From: VRUE01 sp963817945
GTDB lineage: Bacteria; Actinomycetota; Thermoleophilia; Solirubrobacterales; 70-9
Direction of reading: 5' to 3'
Length of the DNA stretch: 64,000 nt
Assembly: GCA_963817945.1 (NCBI GenBank)
Contig: CAWFQH010000001.1
Location: 434,001-498,000, forward strand
In this document: piece after piece, positions 18,822-26,421 of the stretch
Layout: each line of letters begins with the position of its first letter
Numbering within the stretch: the first letter of the stretch is position 1
Translations under genes and position numbers: made by a program
The notes under the pieces: generated by a model
What the model was told of the DNA's origin: nothing
Seen by the model: only the letters and a program-made list of their open reading frames with translations
Databases searched by the model: none

Positions 18822-19220
18822 CTAACCGATGGCGGCGGGGAGAGTGCTCAGCCCCTGCTCGCGGGCGGCGCGATGCAGGCGGCTGTCCCAGGTGGCGAAG
18901 GTCAGGTCGCCGTCCGGCAGCGCCAGCGCCGCGGCCAGGTGCAGCGCGTCGAGGCTGCGCAGGCGGTGGGAGACGGCGAGCTTCGCCGCTCGCTCGGCCA
19001 GGGCCTGGTCGACGTCGACGATGTCGAACCAGTGCCACTCGCCTTCCACCCGCTTGACGCCCCTCGACCCTGCGGACAAGCCGACGGCCCGGACGGTTTC
19101 GACGAAACAGAGGCGACACGTCGACAAGGCGCGGGCGCCGTTCATCGCTTCCCGGACTGCGCTGCTGCCCTCCTCATCGATGTAGCGCTTGACCAGGGCG
19201 CTGGCATCGAGGTAGAGCAT
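18822..19220 (-). CDS. vapC: PIN-domain ribonuclease toxin (VapC-like)
   Basis: The 132-aa PIN domain has all acidic residues expected: Asp5 in LYLDASALVKRY, Glu in CFVETVRAV, Asp in LRSLDALHLAAAL, and Asp in FATWDSRLHRAA. Such toxins cleave tRNA or rRNA and bind Mg. The ATG overlaps the antitoxin stop (TGATG), the standard coupling of vapBC operons. Complete and apparently functional. Target RNA cannot be inferred. Confidence 0.92.
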   Translation of the reverse strand: MLYLDASALVKRYIDEEGSSAVREAMNGARALSTCRLCFVETVRAVGLSAGSRGVKRVEGEWHWFDIVDVDQALAERAAKLAVSHRLRSLDALHLAAALALPDGDLTFATWDSRLHRAAREQGLSTLPAAIG

Positions 19221-19504
19221 CAGCGCCCTTCTTCGCGCTCGGCGAGGACGATCGCGGTGGCCGATACCCCAGTCTTGATTGGCGGCGGCGCCTTGGGAAG
19301 CGGCATGGGCCGGCTGGCCGGCGTCACCTTGCCTTCGGCGATCAGCTTCCGCATCCCCTCGCTGTAGCGCCGCGATCCCCCGACCGGAACGAGGTCGGCG
19401 ACGGGACGACCACGCACGGTCACCCGCACTTCCTCGCCCGCCTCGACCTGGCGGATCACGCTGCTCAGATTCGCCTTCAACTCCCGCACCCCGATCTCTC
19501 GCAT
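19220..19504 (-). CDS. vapB: Phd/YefM-type antitoxin (VapB-like)
   Basis: The 94-aa product starts MREIGVRELKANLSSVIRQVEAGEEVRVTVRGRPVADLVP (in pieces the canonical Phd/YefM DNA-binding fold). Its C-terminal half (PPIKTGVSATAIVLAERE) is the expected toxin-neutralising disordered tail. TACGAT sits 6 bp before the ATG, suggesting a leaderless autoregulated transcript. First gene of a two-gene toxin-antitoxin operon. Confidence 0.9.
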   Translation of the reverse strand: MREIGVRELKANLSSVIRQVEAGEEVRVTVRGRPVADLVPVGGSRRYSEGMRKLIAEGKVTPASRPMPLPKAPPPIKTGVSATAIVLAEREEGR

Positions 19505-19510
19505 GTGGTC

Positions 19511-19516
19511 ATCGTA
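19511..19516 (-). promoter_or_regulatory. -10 element (TACGAT) of vapBC promoter
   Basis: TACGAT on the minus strand is 6 bp from the vapB start codon, matching the leaderless arrangement of other genes in the window. Confidence 0.4.
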
Positions 19517-19728
19517 CGCCTCCCGGTGTCTACATCGACCCGGGCGGCAGCCCGCTTGGTCCTTTTCGCCCAGAAGGCCATGCAGACAACAAGTTAAGCA
19601 GGTCGGGAGGTATTTTGGCATCAGGAGATTCCTCTCCAGCGAAAGCTCGCGGGCGAATCCCTTCCTGCGCAAGGTCAATAATCGGTCCGGAAAAAGGCTG
19701 TAGACTCCTGCGCGCCGCAGACAGAACA

Positions 19729-20010
19729 ATGCGTCCGGTGGACGTGGCCGCCCGCTTCGGGGAGAACCTGACTCGCTGCCGCAAACTCGCCGGCATCTCC
19801 CAGGAAGAGCTCGGGATCCGAGCATCTCTTCATCGCACCGAGATCGGCATCCTCGAGCGAGGGGCCCGCTGTCCCCGTATTGACACGCTGGTCAAACTCG
19901 CCGGCGCCCTCTCTGTCCCACCGGGTGACCTCCTCGAGGGCATCGTCTGGGAGCCGGGCAGCGCCACGGCAGGCGAGTTCAAGCTCCCGACTAAGGAGCT
20001 GGCCGAGTAG
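19729..20010 (+). CDS. XRE-family transcriptional regulator
   Basis: The 93-aa protein is essentially one Cro/CI helix-turn-helix: LTRCRKLAGISQEELGIRAS then LHRTEIGILERGARCPRIDTLVKLAGAL, with a short acidic tail. A TAGACT hexamer at 19701 would place its transcript start about 16 bp before the ATG. The 224 bp between it and vapB contain no other feature I can support. It converges with the glycosyltransferase gene (4 bp between stops). Targets unknown; relation to the neighbouring vapBC is possible but not shown. Confidence 0.82.
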   Translation: MRPVDVAARFGENLTRCRKLAGISQEELGIRASLHRTEIGILERGARCPRIDTLVKLAGALSVPPGDLLEGIVWEPGSATAGEFKLPTKELAE

Positions 20011-20014
20011 TCGC

Positions 20015-21209
20015 TCAGGCCGGGCGCGGCTCGCCGACCAGATCGGCGTAGACGGCGGCCGTCTGCTCGGCGACGTCGCCCCAGTCGAAGCGGCGCAGGT
20101 GCTCGTAGGCTTCGGCGACCAGGCGGTGGCCGAGCTCGTCGTCGCGAAGGACGCGTATCGCCACCTCGGCGAGGGCTTCCGGGTCGTGTGAGCGGAAGCG
20201 CAGACCGACGTCCTCGTGCGGGACGACCTCGCGCAGGCCGCCGGTGTCGGCGACGATGCAAGGGCATTCGGAGGCCATCGCCTCGAGCGCCACCAGCCCG
20301 AAGGGCTCGTAGATCGAGGGGACCACCGTCAGATCGGCGATCCGGTACAGCGAGTGCAGCACGTCGTCCCCGATCCAGCCCAGGAATGTGCCGTGGTCCA
20401 TCAGGCCCAGTTCGTCGGCCTGCTTGTGCAGCTCGGCCTCGTGGGTGCCGGAGCCAGCCACCAGGAAACGCGTCCCCGGCGCCTCCTCGATCACCCGCGG
20501 CATCGCCTCCAACGCCAGCTGGAAGCCCTTCTCGTAGACGAGGCGGCCAATCAGCAGCACCAGCTTCTCCTCGGGCGCGGCGAACTCGGCCCGCAGGCGG
20601 CGCAACTCGGCGGGATCTTGCGGTTGCAGATCATCGGGGTCGATCCCGTTGGGGATCACGCTGACCTTCTCCTCCTCGACGCCGAAGATGTCGGCGATCT
20701 GCTCGCGCATGTAGTGGGAGCAGGCGATGACGCGCTCGGAGCGGTTGGTGATCCAGCGCTCGAACGCCGTGGATGTAAGTCTGGGGATGCTTGTCGACCC
20801 AACCCTGGTGGCGGCCGTGCTCGGTGGCGTGGATCGTCGTTACCAACGGCGCCTCGAAGCGCTTGGCCAGGTGGTCGCCGGCGTTGGCGACGAGCCAGTC
20901 GTGGCCGTGCACGAGGTCGAAGCTGTAGCGGTCACCGAGCTCGACGCCCGCGGCCAGCATGTCTGAGTTCATCCGCTCGACCCAAGCGACGAACTCGCCC
21001 AGGTCGGTCGGGCGCTTCGGCTCGCGGATGCGATGGATCAGAACTCCCCCCTGTCGCTCCTCCGCTGGCGACTCCTCGCCGCCGCGGGTCAAGACGTGCA
21101 CCTCTACGCCGCGCTCGACCAGCGCCTCGGAGAGCTTGCGCACGTGACGCGCCAGGCCGCCCTCAATCAGCGGTGGGTACTCCCAGGAGAGGATCAGGGC
21201 AGAGGTCAT
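20015..21209 (-). pseudogene. GT4-type glycosyltransferase (glycogen synthase-like), frameshifted
   Basis: Two overlapping reading frames together make one GT-B glycosyltransferase of about 397 residues. The N-terminal frame (start 21209) has LILSWEYPPLIEGGLARHV, the acceptor-side GG motif, and HGHDWLVANAGDHLAKRF. It runs out of frame after QTYIHGV; the C-terminal frame resumes with ERW-type residues, then MREQIADIFGVEEEKVSVIPNG, IGRLVYEKGFQ and the nucleotide-binding PSIYEPFGLVALEAMA. The break is at about 20765-20772 and total length is 3n+1, so one base is in excess. It adjoins a GH57 branching enzyme at 3 bp, suggesting an alpha-glucan pathway. Either a recent null or a sequencing error. 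Confidence 0.85.
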
Positions 21210-21212
21210 CGC

Positions 21213-22640
21213 TCAGGGCTCCAGAAGCGGGGCGAGGCTCAGGTCCGGGGCGAGGGAGCGCATACGCGGATCGACTTCGGGGCGGGAGTCTATGGCCTGC
21301 AACATCGCCTCGCCGTGGCCGATCGCCCGGTGGAAGGCGTAGTCGCCCGCCTGCCGGCGCTTGTCGAGGAAGGCCCAGTCGCTCGCCTGGGCGGCCAGTA
21401 GCTCGCGGGCCGCCCGCAGCGCGGCCGGTCCGCGCAGGCCCCCCGAGAGCGCTCGCAGCAGCCGCAGCTCGAGTCGCCGCGCCCCCCAGGCGAGGTCCGC
21501 AACCGGGGGCGAGTCCCAGGTGCTGAGGTCCTTCTCCTCGCCCCAGGTCGAGCTGGCCAAGGGCCGCGCGACCGGCTCATGCTCGGCTAGCGCTTCCGGC
21601 ACCGTCAGGAGTCGCACTCCAGCAGCCGCGGCACGGGCCAGGACCTCCGCCAGCCAGAGCGCGCCCTCGGACCACCAGTGGCCGAGCAGCTCGGTATCGA
21701 TCGCAAAGACCACCAGCCCGCGCCGCCCGTGCGCCGCCGAGAACCCTCGCAGGCGCGCGGCGATCGCGGTGAGGAAGTCACCCGCCTGGCGCTTCGCTAC
21801 GGCCGCGGCCGCGGCCGGATCGTAGGCCCCGCCCCCTACCTTCCAGATCCGCACGCCGCGCAGCGATTTCCCCGCGAACTGAGCATGGGCTGGATCCGAG
21901 GGGTAGCCGTCGAGCGACCAGAGCCAGCCGATCGCTTCCCAGTCGATCGGCAGCGCCACCGGCCCCGCTTCCGTTCCTACCGGTGTCAGGGCCTCGAGGG
22001 ACTCGGCGTGGGCACTTTGGTCGACGCAGAACCACTCCGCACCGTGCTCGGCCAGCAGCCACTCGAGCCCAGGCGCATAGGCGCACTCCGGCAACCAGAA
22101 GCCGCCGTCCCAGCCGAACCGCCGGCGGTGCGAGCGGATGCCTGCATCCAGCTGCAGCCGCACGCCGGCCTGGGTGGCAAGCAACGGCAGCACCGCATGG
22201 GTTGCCGTCGACGTAGCCAGTGCAACACGGCCATCAGCGGCCGCGGCTTTGAATGCGCCCAGCGGACTCCCCCCGGCCGCGTCGAGCAGCTCGAGCGCGT
22301 GCTGGTAACGCGCGAGCTCGGCCTCGCAGGCGTCCCGGCAATCCGCCGGCACCTGCGGCGCGTCGGCCTCGGCCGCACCGATTCGCCAGGCGAGGAGGAA
22401 CTCGCGCAAGCGCCGCCGCACGCCCTCGTCCTCGAGCTGGTCCCCGAGCACCGGGGTGATCGTCAGCGTCACCCGGTCCGCCACCTCCAAGACCGGCAGG
22501 TAGGACCGGATCACGGCGTCGAACAGCCACTCCTCGCCGAATGGATAGGTGCCAAAGCCCTCGACATACGGCATGTGCGAGTGGAGGACGATTGCCAGAT
22601 CGCCGACCGTGTCCGGCCCTCCGGCTGGTGGCTCAGGCAT
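21213..22640 (-). CDS. GH57-family 1,4-alpha-glucan branching enzyme
   Basis: The 475-aa product has GH57 motif I LHSHMPYVEGFG (residues 19-30), motif III FWLPECAYAPG with the catalytic Glu at 185, and motif IV FAIDTELLGHWWSEG with the catalytic Asp near residue 300. The following DUF1957-type helical C-terminal domain (GEEKDLSTW, ARRLELRLLRALSG) marks it as a branching enzyme rather than an amylase. It makes alpha-1,6 branches in glycogen-like glucan. Start 22640 overlaps the upstream methyltransferase stop by 8 bp. It lies 3 bp before the frameshifted GT4 gene, a pairing common in actinobacteria and archaea. Confidence 0.93.
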   Translation of the reverse strand: MPEPPAGGPDTVGDLAIVLHSHMPYVEGFGTYPFGEEWLFDAVIRSYLPVLEVADRVTLTITPVLGDQLEDEGVRRRLREFLLAWRIGAAEADAPQVPADCRDACEAELARYQHALELLDAAGGSPLGAFKAAAADGRVALATSTATHAVLPLLATQAGVRLQLDAGIRSHRRRFGWDGGFWLPECAYAPGLEWLLAEHGAEWFCVDQSAHAESLEALTPVGTEAGPVALPIDWEAIGWLWSLDGYPSDPAHAQFAGKSLRGVRIWKVGGGAYDPAAAAAVAKRQAGDFLTAIAARLRGFSAAHGRRGLVVFAIDTELLGHWWSEGALWLAEVLARAAAAGVRLLTVPEALAEHEPVARPLASSTWGEEKDLSTWDSPPVADLAWGARRLELRLLRALSGGLRGPAALRAARELLAAQASDWAFLDKRRQAGDYAFHRAIGHGEAMLQAIDSRPEVDPRMRSLAPDLSLAPLLEP

Positions 22641-23397
22641 GACAGACGGCGAGGAAATCCAGCGCGCTGTCGAGACCCCCGTTTCGCAGGCGAAAGTCGC
22701 GCGAGGCGATCGCCGGCGTAAACCGGTCGTAGAAGCGACCGGTGAGGCCGAGTCTCTTGTGAACACTGTCCCAGCCCAGCCGGATCGCCAGCTCGTGTGC
22801 ACGCAGCTTCCTCGCGTGGAAGAGGCCGAGTAGATCGACCCGCCCGAAGTGCTCCTCGCAGAGTTGACGGAACTCCGCTGCGCGGTACTCGCGCACGTGC
22901 CAGGGGTTGTCGGACTTCTCGGCCCCGGGCGGCGCCAGGGTCAGCAGGTTGGGGGTCGAGACGTAGGCGATCCCGCCGGGCCCCAGCATCGACTTGAAGT
23001 GCTCGAGAATGGCGCCGGGCTCCTCGACGTGCTCGATCGTCTGCAGGAAGACAACGACATCGCATGGCTCTGCGAAGCTCTCGACCAGATCGCGCTCGAA
23101 GCGAAGGTTGGGACGCGTGTAGCGCAGCCGGGCGTGCTCGTGCGCTTCTGGATTGGCATCGACGCCGACGACACTCGCCGCGCCGGTGGCGGCCATCACG
23201 TGGGAGCCGTAGCCCTCGCCGCAGGCCATGTCCACGACGCGCTTTCCCCGCACGCGGGCAGCGATCCACTCGTAGACCGCCAGGTGCCGCCGGTACCAGT
23301 AATTCTCCTCGGGAACATCGGGAAGGGTCCGCTCGCCGGTCAGCGGCAACGGCGGGACACCCGGTGGCTGATCGAGCTGGACGTATTCGCGCTCCAT
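22633..23397 (-). CDS. Class I SAM-dependent methyltransferase
   Basis: The 254-aa protein has motif I VVDMACGEGYGSHVMA, an acidic motif II (VVGVDANPEA), and motif post-I QTIEHVEEPGAILEHFKSML (the HV(E)EP motif of small-molecule or glycan methyltransferases). The N-terminus includes GERTLPDVPEENYWYRRHLA, as in methyltransferases of surface-polysaccharide clusters. It leads a three-gene operon with the branching enzyme and glycosyltransferase, so a methylated alpha-glucan is a possible product; this is inference. ATG 23397 is 8 bp after TACGGT (leaderless). Confidence 0.9.
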   Translation of the reverse strand: MEREYVQLDQPPGVPPLPLTGERTLPDVPEENYWYRRHLAVYEWIAARVRGKRVVDMACGEGYGSHVMAATGAASVVGVDANPEAHEHARLRYTRPNLRFERDLVESFAEPCDVVVFLQTIEHVEEPGAILEHFKSMLGPGGIAYVSTPNLLTLAPPGAEKSDNPWHVREYRAAEFRQLCEEHFGRVDLLGLFHARKLRAHELAIRLGWDSVHKRLGLTGRFYDRFTPAIASRDFRLRNGGLDSALDFLAVCHA

Positions 23398-23405
23398 GGA
23401 CCGGG

Positions 23406-23415
23406 ACCGTATTGT
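23406..23415. promoter_or_regulatory. Overlapping divergent -10 elements of the two methyltransferase genes
   Basis: Minus-strand TACGGT (23406-23411) lies 8 bp from the ATG at 23397, and plus-strand TATTGT (23410-23415) lies 10 bp from the ATG at 23426. The elements share two bases, so the two promoters cannot be occupied at once. Confidence 0.4.
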
Positions 23416-23425
23416 TCCCGACCCG

Positions 23426-24343
23426 ATGCCGGCCTCCCCCACCGCGACCGCGGAGCACATCAAGGACGTCAACACCCGCTACCACGACGCGGCGGCTGAC
23501 GAATACGACGCCAAGTGGGGCATCGACTTCGGCGCCACCGGCCAGGAGCAGGTACGGATGAAGCTGTCCAAGGCGCTTGGCGGGTTGGACGGCGCCCGCT
23601 TCGGCGATGCCCTCGAGATCGGCTCCGGCACCGGCTACTTCTCGCTCAACCTGCTGCAGCTGGGAATCGTCGAGCGGCTGACCGCGACCGATATCTCACC
23701 GGGCATGCTGCGCCGCCTGGCCGGCACCGCCGAGGCCCTGGGTCTGGAGGCGGAGACGGTGGCGACCGAGGCCGAGCAACTGCCCTTCGCGGACGAAAGC
23801 TTCGACCTCGTCTTCGGCCATGCCGTCTTGCACCACATCCCCGATTTGAGTCGTGCGCTGGCCGAGTTCAAGCGCGTCCTCCGCCCCGGCGGCGCGATTG
23901 CCTTCTGCGGTGAGCCGTCCCGCTACGGCGATCGCCTTGCAACTGCACCGAAGCGTGCGGCCCTGTTCGCGGCTCCCGCTTGGCGGCGCCTTGTCGGCGC
24001 GCAACCGCGGGGTGTGCCGGAGGGGGAGCAGTCCAACGGCCACGCGCTGGAGGGTGAGGTCGACGTCCACGCCTTTGCGCCCGCTGACCTGCGGCGGCTC
24101 CTGCGCGACGCTGGCTGGGAGCGGCGACGTGTCGGCGGCGAGGAACTACTCGCCAACGCTTGGGGCTGGGGGCTGCGCACCGTCGAGTCGACCGCCGAGC
24201 CGGAATCGGTCTCCTTCTCCTGGCGCCGCTTCGCCTTCAACAGCTACATCGCCCTGCAGAAGGTGGACAGCCGCCTGCTAGAGCCACGCCTGCCGGCCGA
24301 GCTCTTTTACAACCTGGTCCTCTCCGCCCGCAAGCCGGCCTGA
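23426..24343 (+). CDS. Class I SAM-dependent methyltransferase
   Basis: The 305-aa product has the SAM-binding motif LEIGSGTGYFSLNLL, then ATDISPGMLRRLA, and the strand-4 motif SFDLVFGHAVLHHIPDLSRAL, followed by RVLRPGGAIAFCGEPSRYGD: the ubiquinone/menaquinone-type Methyltransf_11 fold. A C-terminal domain of about 130 residues has no clear assignment. ATG 23426 is used because a -10 element lies 10 bp upstream; an upstream ATG at 23396 overlaps the divergent gene's start. The last 37 bp overlap the convergent AbiEi/DUF559 gene. Substrate unknown. Confidence 0.88.
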   Translation: MPASPTATAEHIKDVNTRYHDAAADEYDAKWGIDFGATGQEQVRMKLSKALGGLDGARFGDALEIGSGTGYFSLNLLQLGIVERLTATDISPGMLRRLAGTAEALGLEAETVATEAEQLPFADESFDLVFGHAVLHHIPDLSRALAEFKRVLRPGGAIAFCGEPSRYGDRLATAPKRAALFAAPAWRRLVGAQPRGVPEGEQSNGHALEGEVDVHAFAPADLRRLLRDAGWERRRVGGEELLANAWGWGLRTVESTAEPESVSFSWRRFAFNSYIALQKVDSRLLEPRLPAELFYNLVLSARKPA

Positions 24344-25266
24344 GCCTGGAGGCGGCCGGTGACCTCCAGCGTCGCCCGCACGCGACCGGGTTCGTGCCGG
24401 ACCTGCGCTTCGGTGAAGCGGAGCGTGGTGAGCCCCGCGGCGGTGTGGGTCTGGTCTCGTTCTCGGTCGCGCGACTGCTGCGCCGGTGTGCGGTGATCGC
24501 GGGGACCGTCGGTCTCGACGATCAAACCGAGATCGGGCCAGTGGAAATCGACCCGATACCCGTTGACATCCGCCTGAGCCTCGGGGACCGGGAGGCCGGC
24601 TGCGCGGACGAGCCGAAGAAACCTCAGCTCCAGGAGCGTGTCCGCGGAACCAGAACCCTGCTCGTCCAGCAGCGATCGCAGCCGGGCGAGGCCGGATCGC
24701 CGCGGCAGCGACCCGACAGCAGTCCGGAGCTCGTGAGCGTCGATCAGGTCGAGGTGGTCCGCCTGGTTGATCGCCCGTACGAGCAGCGCGTCGCCGACGC
24801 AGGTGGCGAGGTCGACGAGAGTTGTGACGACGTCGGTCACCGGAATCCCGTCGACGACGCGTCGTGGCGGCGCAGTGTCGCCCCGCTGGTAGACCGCAAT
24901 GCCCTGGCGCAGCCGCCGGCGACCGTGCCGTACGACAACCTCGATGTCCACGCCGCGGAAGGGACGCAGAATGCCCCACAACGTCGCCGCGCTGCGATGG
25001 CTCAGCAGCACGCCCTCGCCACAGCTCAGCACGGCCGCCATCCATCGGCCGCGTTGACCCACCGATGGTCTCCCGACTGCATAGACCCCTCGCCAAAGCG
25101 GATGCAGGCGACCAATGGCGATCCTGTGCTTGATCGCCTTTGAGCTCACTCCAAGGTCGAGCAGCTGCGCGCGGGAGATCACCCCGTGCTGGCGGCGCAC
25201 CAGGTCCCACAACGCGACCCGGTGATCCGGACCTAGCGCTGAACTCGGGTGGTTTTGGTCCCCCAT
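24307..25266 (-). CDS. AbiEi-type winged helix fused to DUF559 nuclease-like domain
   Basis: The 319-aa protein starts with a winged-helix region (DLVRRQHGVISRAQLLDLGV, KHRIAIGRLHPLWRGVYAVG) found in AbiEi antitoxin-type proteins. It ends with a Vsr/PD-(D/E)xK-like domain: LELRFLRLVRAAGLPVPEAQ, then VDFHWPDLGLIVETDGPRDHRTP with the Asp-(x)-Glu-x-Asp pattern, and DRERDQTHTAAGL. This combination is abundant in actinobacterial genomes, usually alone and without a defined role; DNA cleavage is possible. Start ATG 25266 (MGDQNHPSSALG); a TTG nine bases earlier is possible. Confidence 0.85.
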   Translation of the reverse strand: MGDQNHPSSALGPDHRVALWDLVRRQHGVISRAQLLDLGVSSKAIKHRIAIGRLHPLWRGVYAVGRPSVGQRGRWMAAVLSCGEGVLLSHRSAATLWGILRPFRGVDIEVVVRHGRRRLRQGIAVYQRGDTAPPRRVVDGIPVTDVVTTLVDLATCVGDALLVRAINQADHLDLIDAHELRTAVGSLPRRSGLARLRSLLDEQGSGSADTLLELRFLRLVRAAGLPVPEAQADVNGYRVDFHWPDLGLIVETDGPRDHRTPAQQSRDRERDQTHTAAGLTTLRFTEAQVRHEPGRVRATLEVTGRLQAQAGLRAERTRL

Positions 25267-25308
25267 AGGGGACAAAAGCCACTCGGGATTCGGGTTCTCC
25301 CCCTCCCG

Positions 25309-26421
25309 CTAGGAATTCTTGCGGCGGACGCGGTAGAGCTTGGCGCGGGAGTCGAAGCCCTTGAGGCGCTTCTCGCCGGCGAAGGAGTAGTCGAAGCCGT
25401 CGCCCGCCGCCTTTCTGACAGTGGCTTCGACGAGGACGCTACCGGGCTTGGCGATCGCGGTCAGGCGACTGGCGAGGTTGACGGGGCGGCCGTAGTAGTC
25501 GCCGGCCTGGGCGTGAACCGAGCCGTGAGCGATGCCGGCACGGAGACGGGGAAACTCGTCGCCTTCGCTATCAGCGGCGTCGACCATCCGCAGCGCCGCC
25601 TCGGTCATCGCCGCCGCGTCGTTGGAGACCAACATCGCCGCGTCACCGATCAGCTTCACTAGGCGCACCGGCGGTTCGGCGACCGCCGTCGCCAGCTCGT
25701 CGAGGCGGCTGGCGATCAGGCCCAGCTCTTCGGTCTCTACCTGCTCCCCGAGCTTGGTGAAACCGACGAGGTCGGCGAAGCAGACCGAGAGGCTTGTGAC
25801 CGCGCCGGGCTCGCCGGCGGCGATGTCGGCGGTCCCGATCACGTCGCGACGGATCTGCTCCAGCATGTGGGTGCGGAAGGCGTAGGTGAGAAGCGGCTCG
25901 AACAGCGGCAGCATGTTCTCGGCGGCGGCGGCAAAGCGCAGGGCGAGGTCGCGCTCGGTATCGCCGGGCTGCATCAGCGCGCGGATCACCAGCTCGCGAT
26001 TGGCCTCGGCGATCCTTGCCGTCGCCATCCCTACCGTGCGCGTCACCTGCAGCATCCCCTCTTCGGGAAGACCGGCGTCGTGGAAGGCCTTGACCCGTTT
26101 CGCCGTCTCCAGATCAGCCTCGGAGAGCGAGCGCTCGTCGGGGTCGGGATAGGGAACGCCAAGCGCCGCGCTGGTGCGCTGCAGGAGGTCGAGGTCGAGC
26201 CCGGCCAGCTCCGCCACTTCGCGCGGCGTGTAGCGGGGGCCGTCGCCGGCAAACGCCCGCTCCACAGGCAGCAGCGCCAGCCGCCCTCCCTCGACCGCCT
26301 CGCGCAGCTCCTCCACCGGCACGCCTTCGTCGGCAAGCCGTTCGAGCAACTCGCAGCGGGCTTCGCGAGCCTCCCCCTCCAGCCCCTCGAGCAGTCCCTC
26401 AGCCTCGAAGTCGATCGTCAT
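25309..26421 (-). CDS. Class III adenylate/guanylate cyclase
   Basis: The 370-aa soluble protein has a C-terminal cyclase homology domain from about residue 205: metal-binding Asp in VCFADLVGFTKLGEQ, second Asp in VKLIGDAAMLVS, and the transition-state Asn/Arg in YYGRPVNLASRLTAIAKPGS. Both metal Asp and the NxxxR are retained, so it should be active as a homodimer. The substrate-specifying Lys is visible as KLIGD. The N-terminal 200 residues have a MerR-like stretch (YTPREVAELAGLDLDLLQRT) and helices, likely sensory. Its ATGA overlaps the gamma-glutamyltransferase stop/start and TAGCGT lies 9 bp upstream. Confidence 0.9.
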   Translation of the reverse strand: MTIDFEAEGLLEGLEGEAREARCELLERLADEGVPVEELREAVEGGRLALLPVERAFAGDGPRYTPREVAELAGLDLDLLQRTSAALGVPYPDPDERSLSEADLETAKRVKAFHDAGLPEEGMLQVTRTVGMATARIAEANRELVIRALMQPGDTERDLALRFAAAAENMLPLFEPLLTYAFRTHMLEQIRRDVIGTADIAAGEPGAVTSLSVCFADLVGFTKLGEQVETEELGLIASRLDELATAVAEPPVRLVKLIGDAAMLVSNDAAAMTEAALRMVDAADSEGDEFPRLRAGIAHGSVHAQAGDYYGRPVNLASRLTAIAKPGSVLVEATVRKAAGDGFDYSFAGEKRLKGFDSRAKLYRVRRKNS

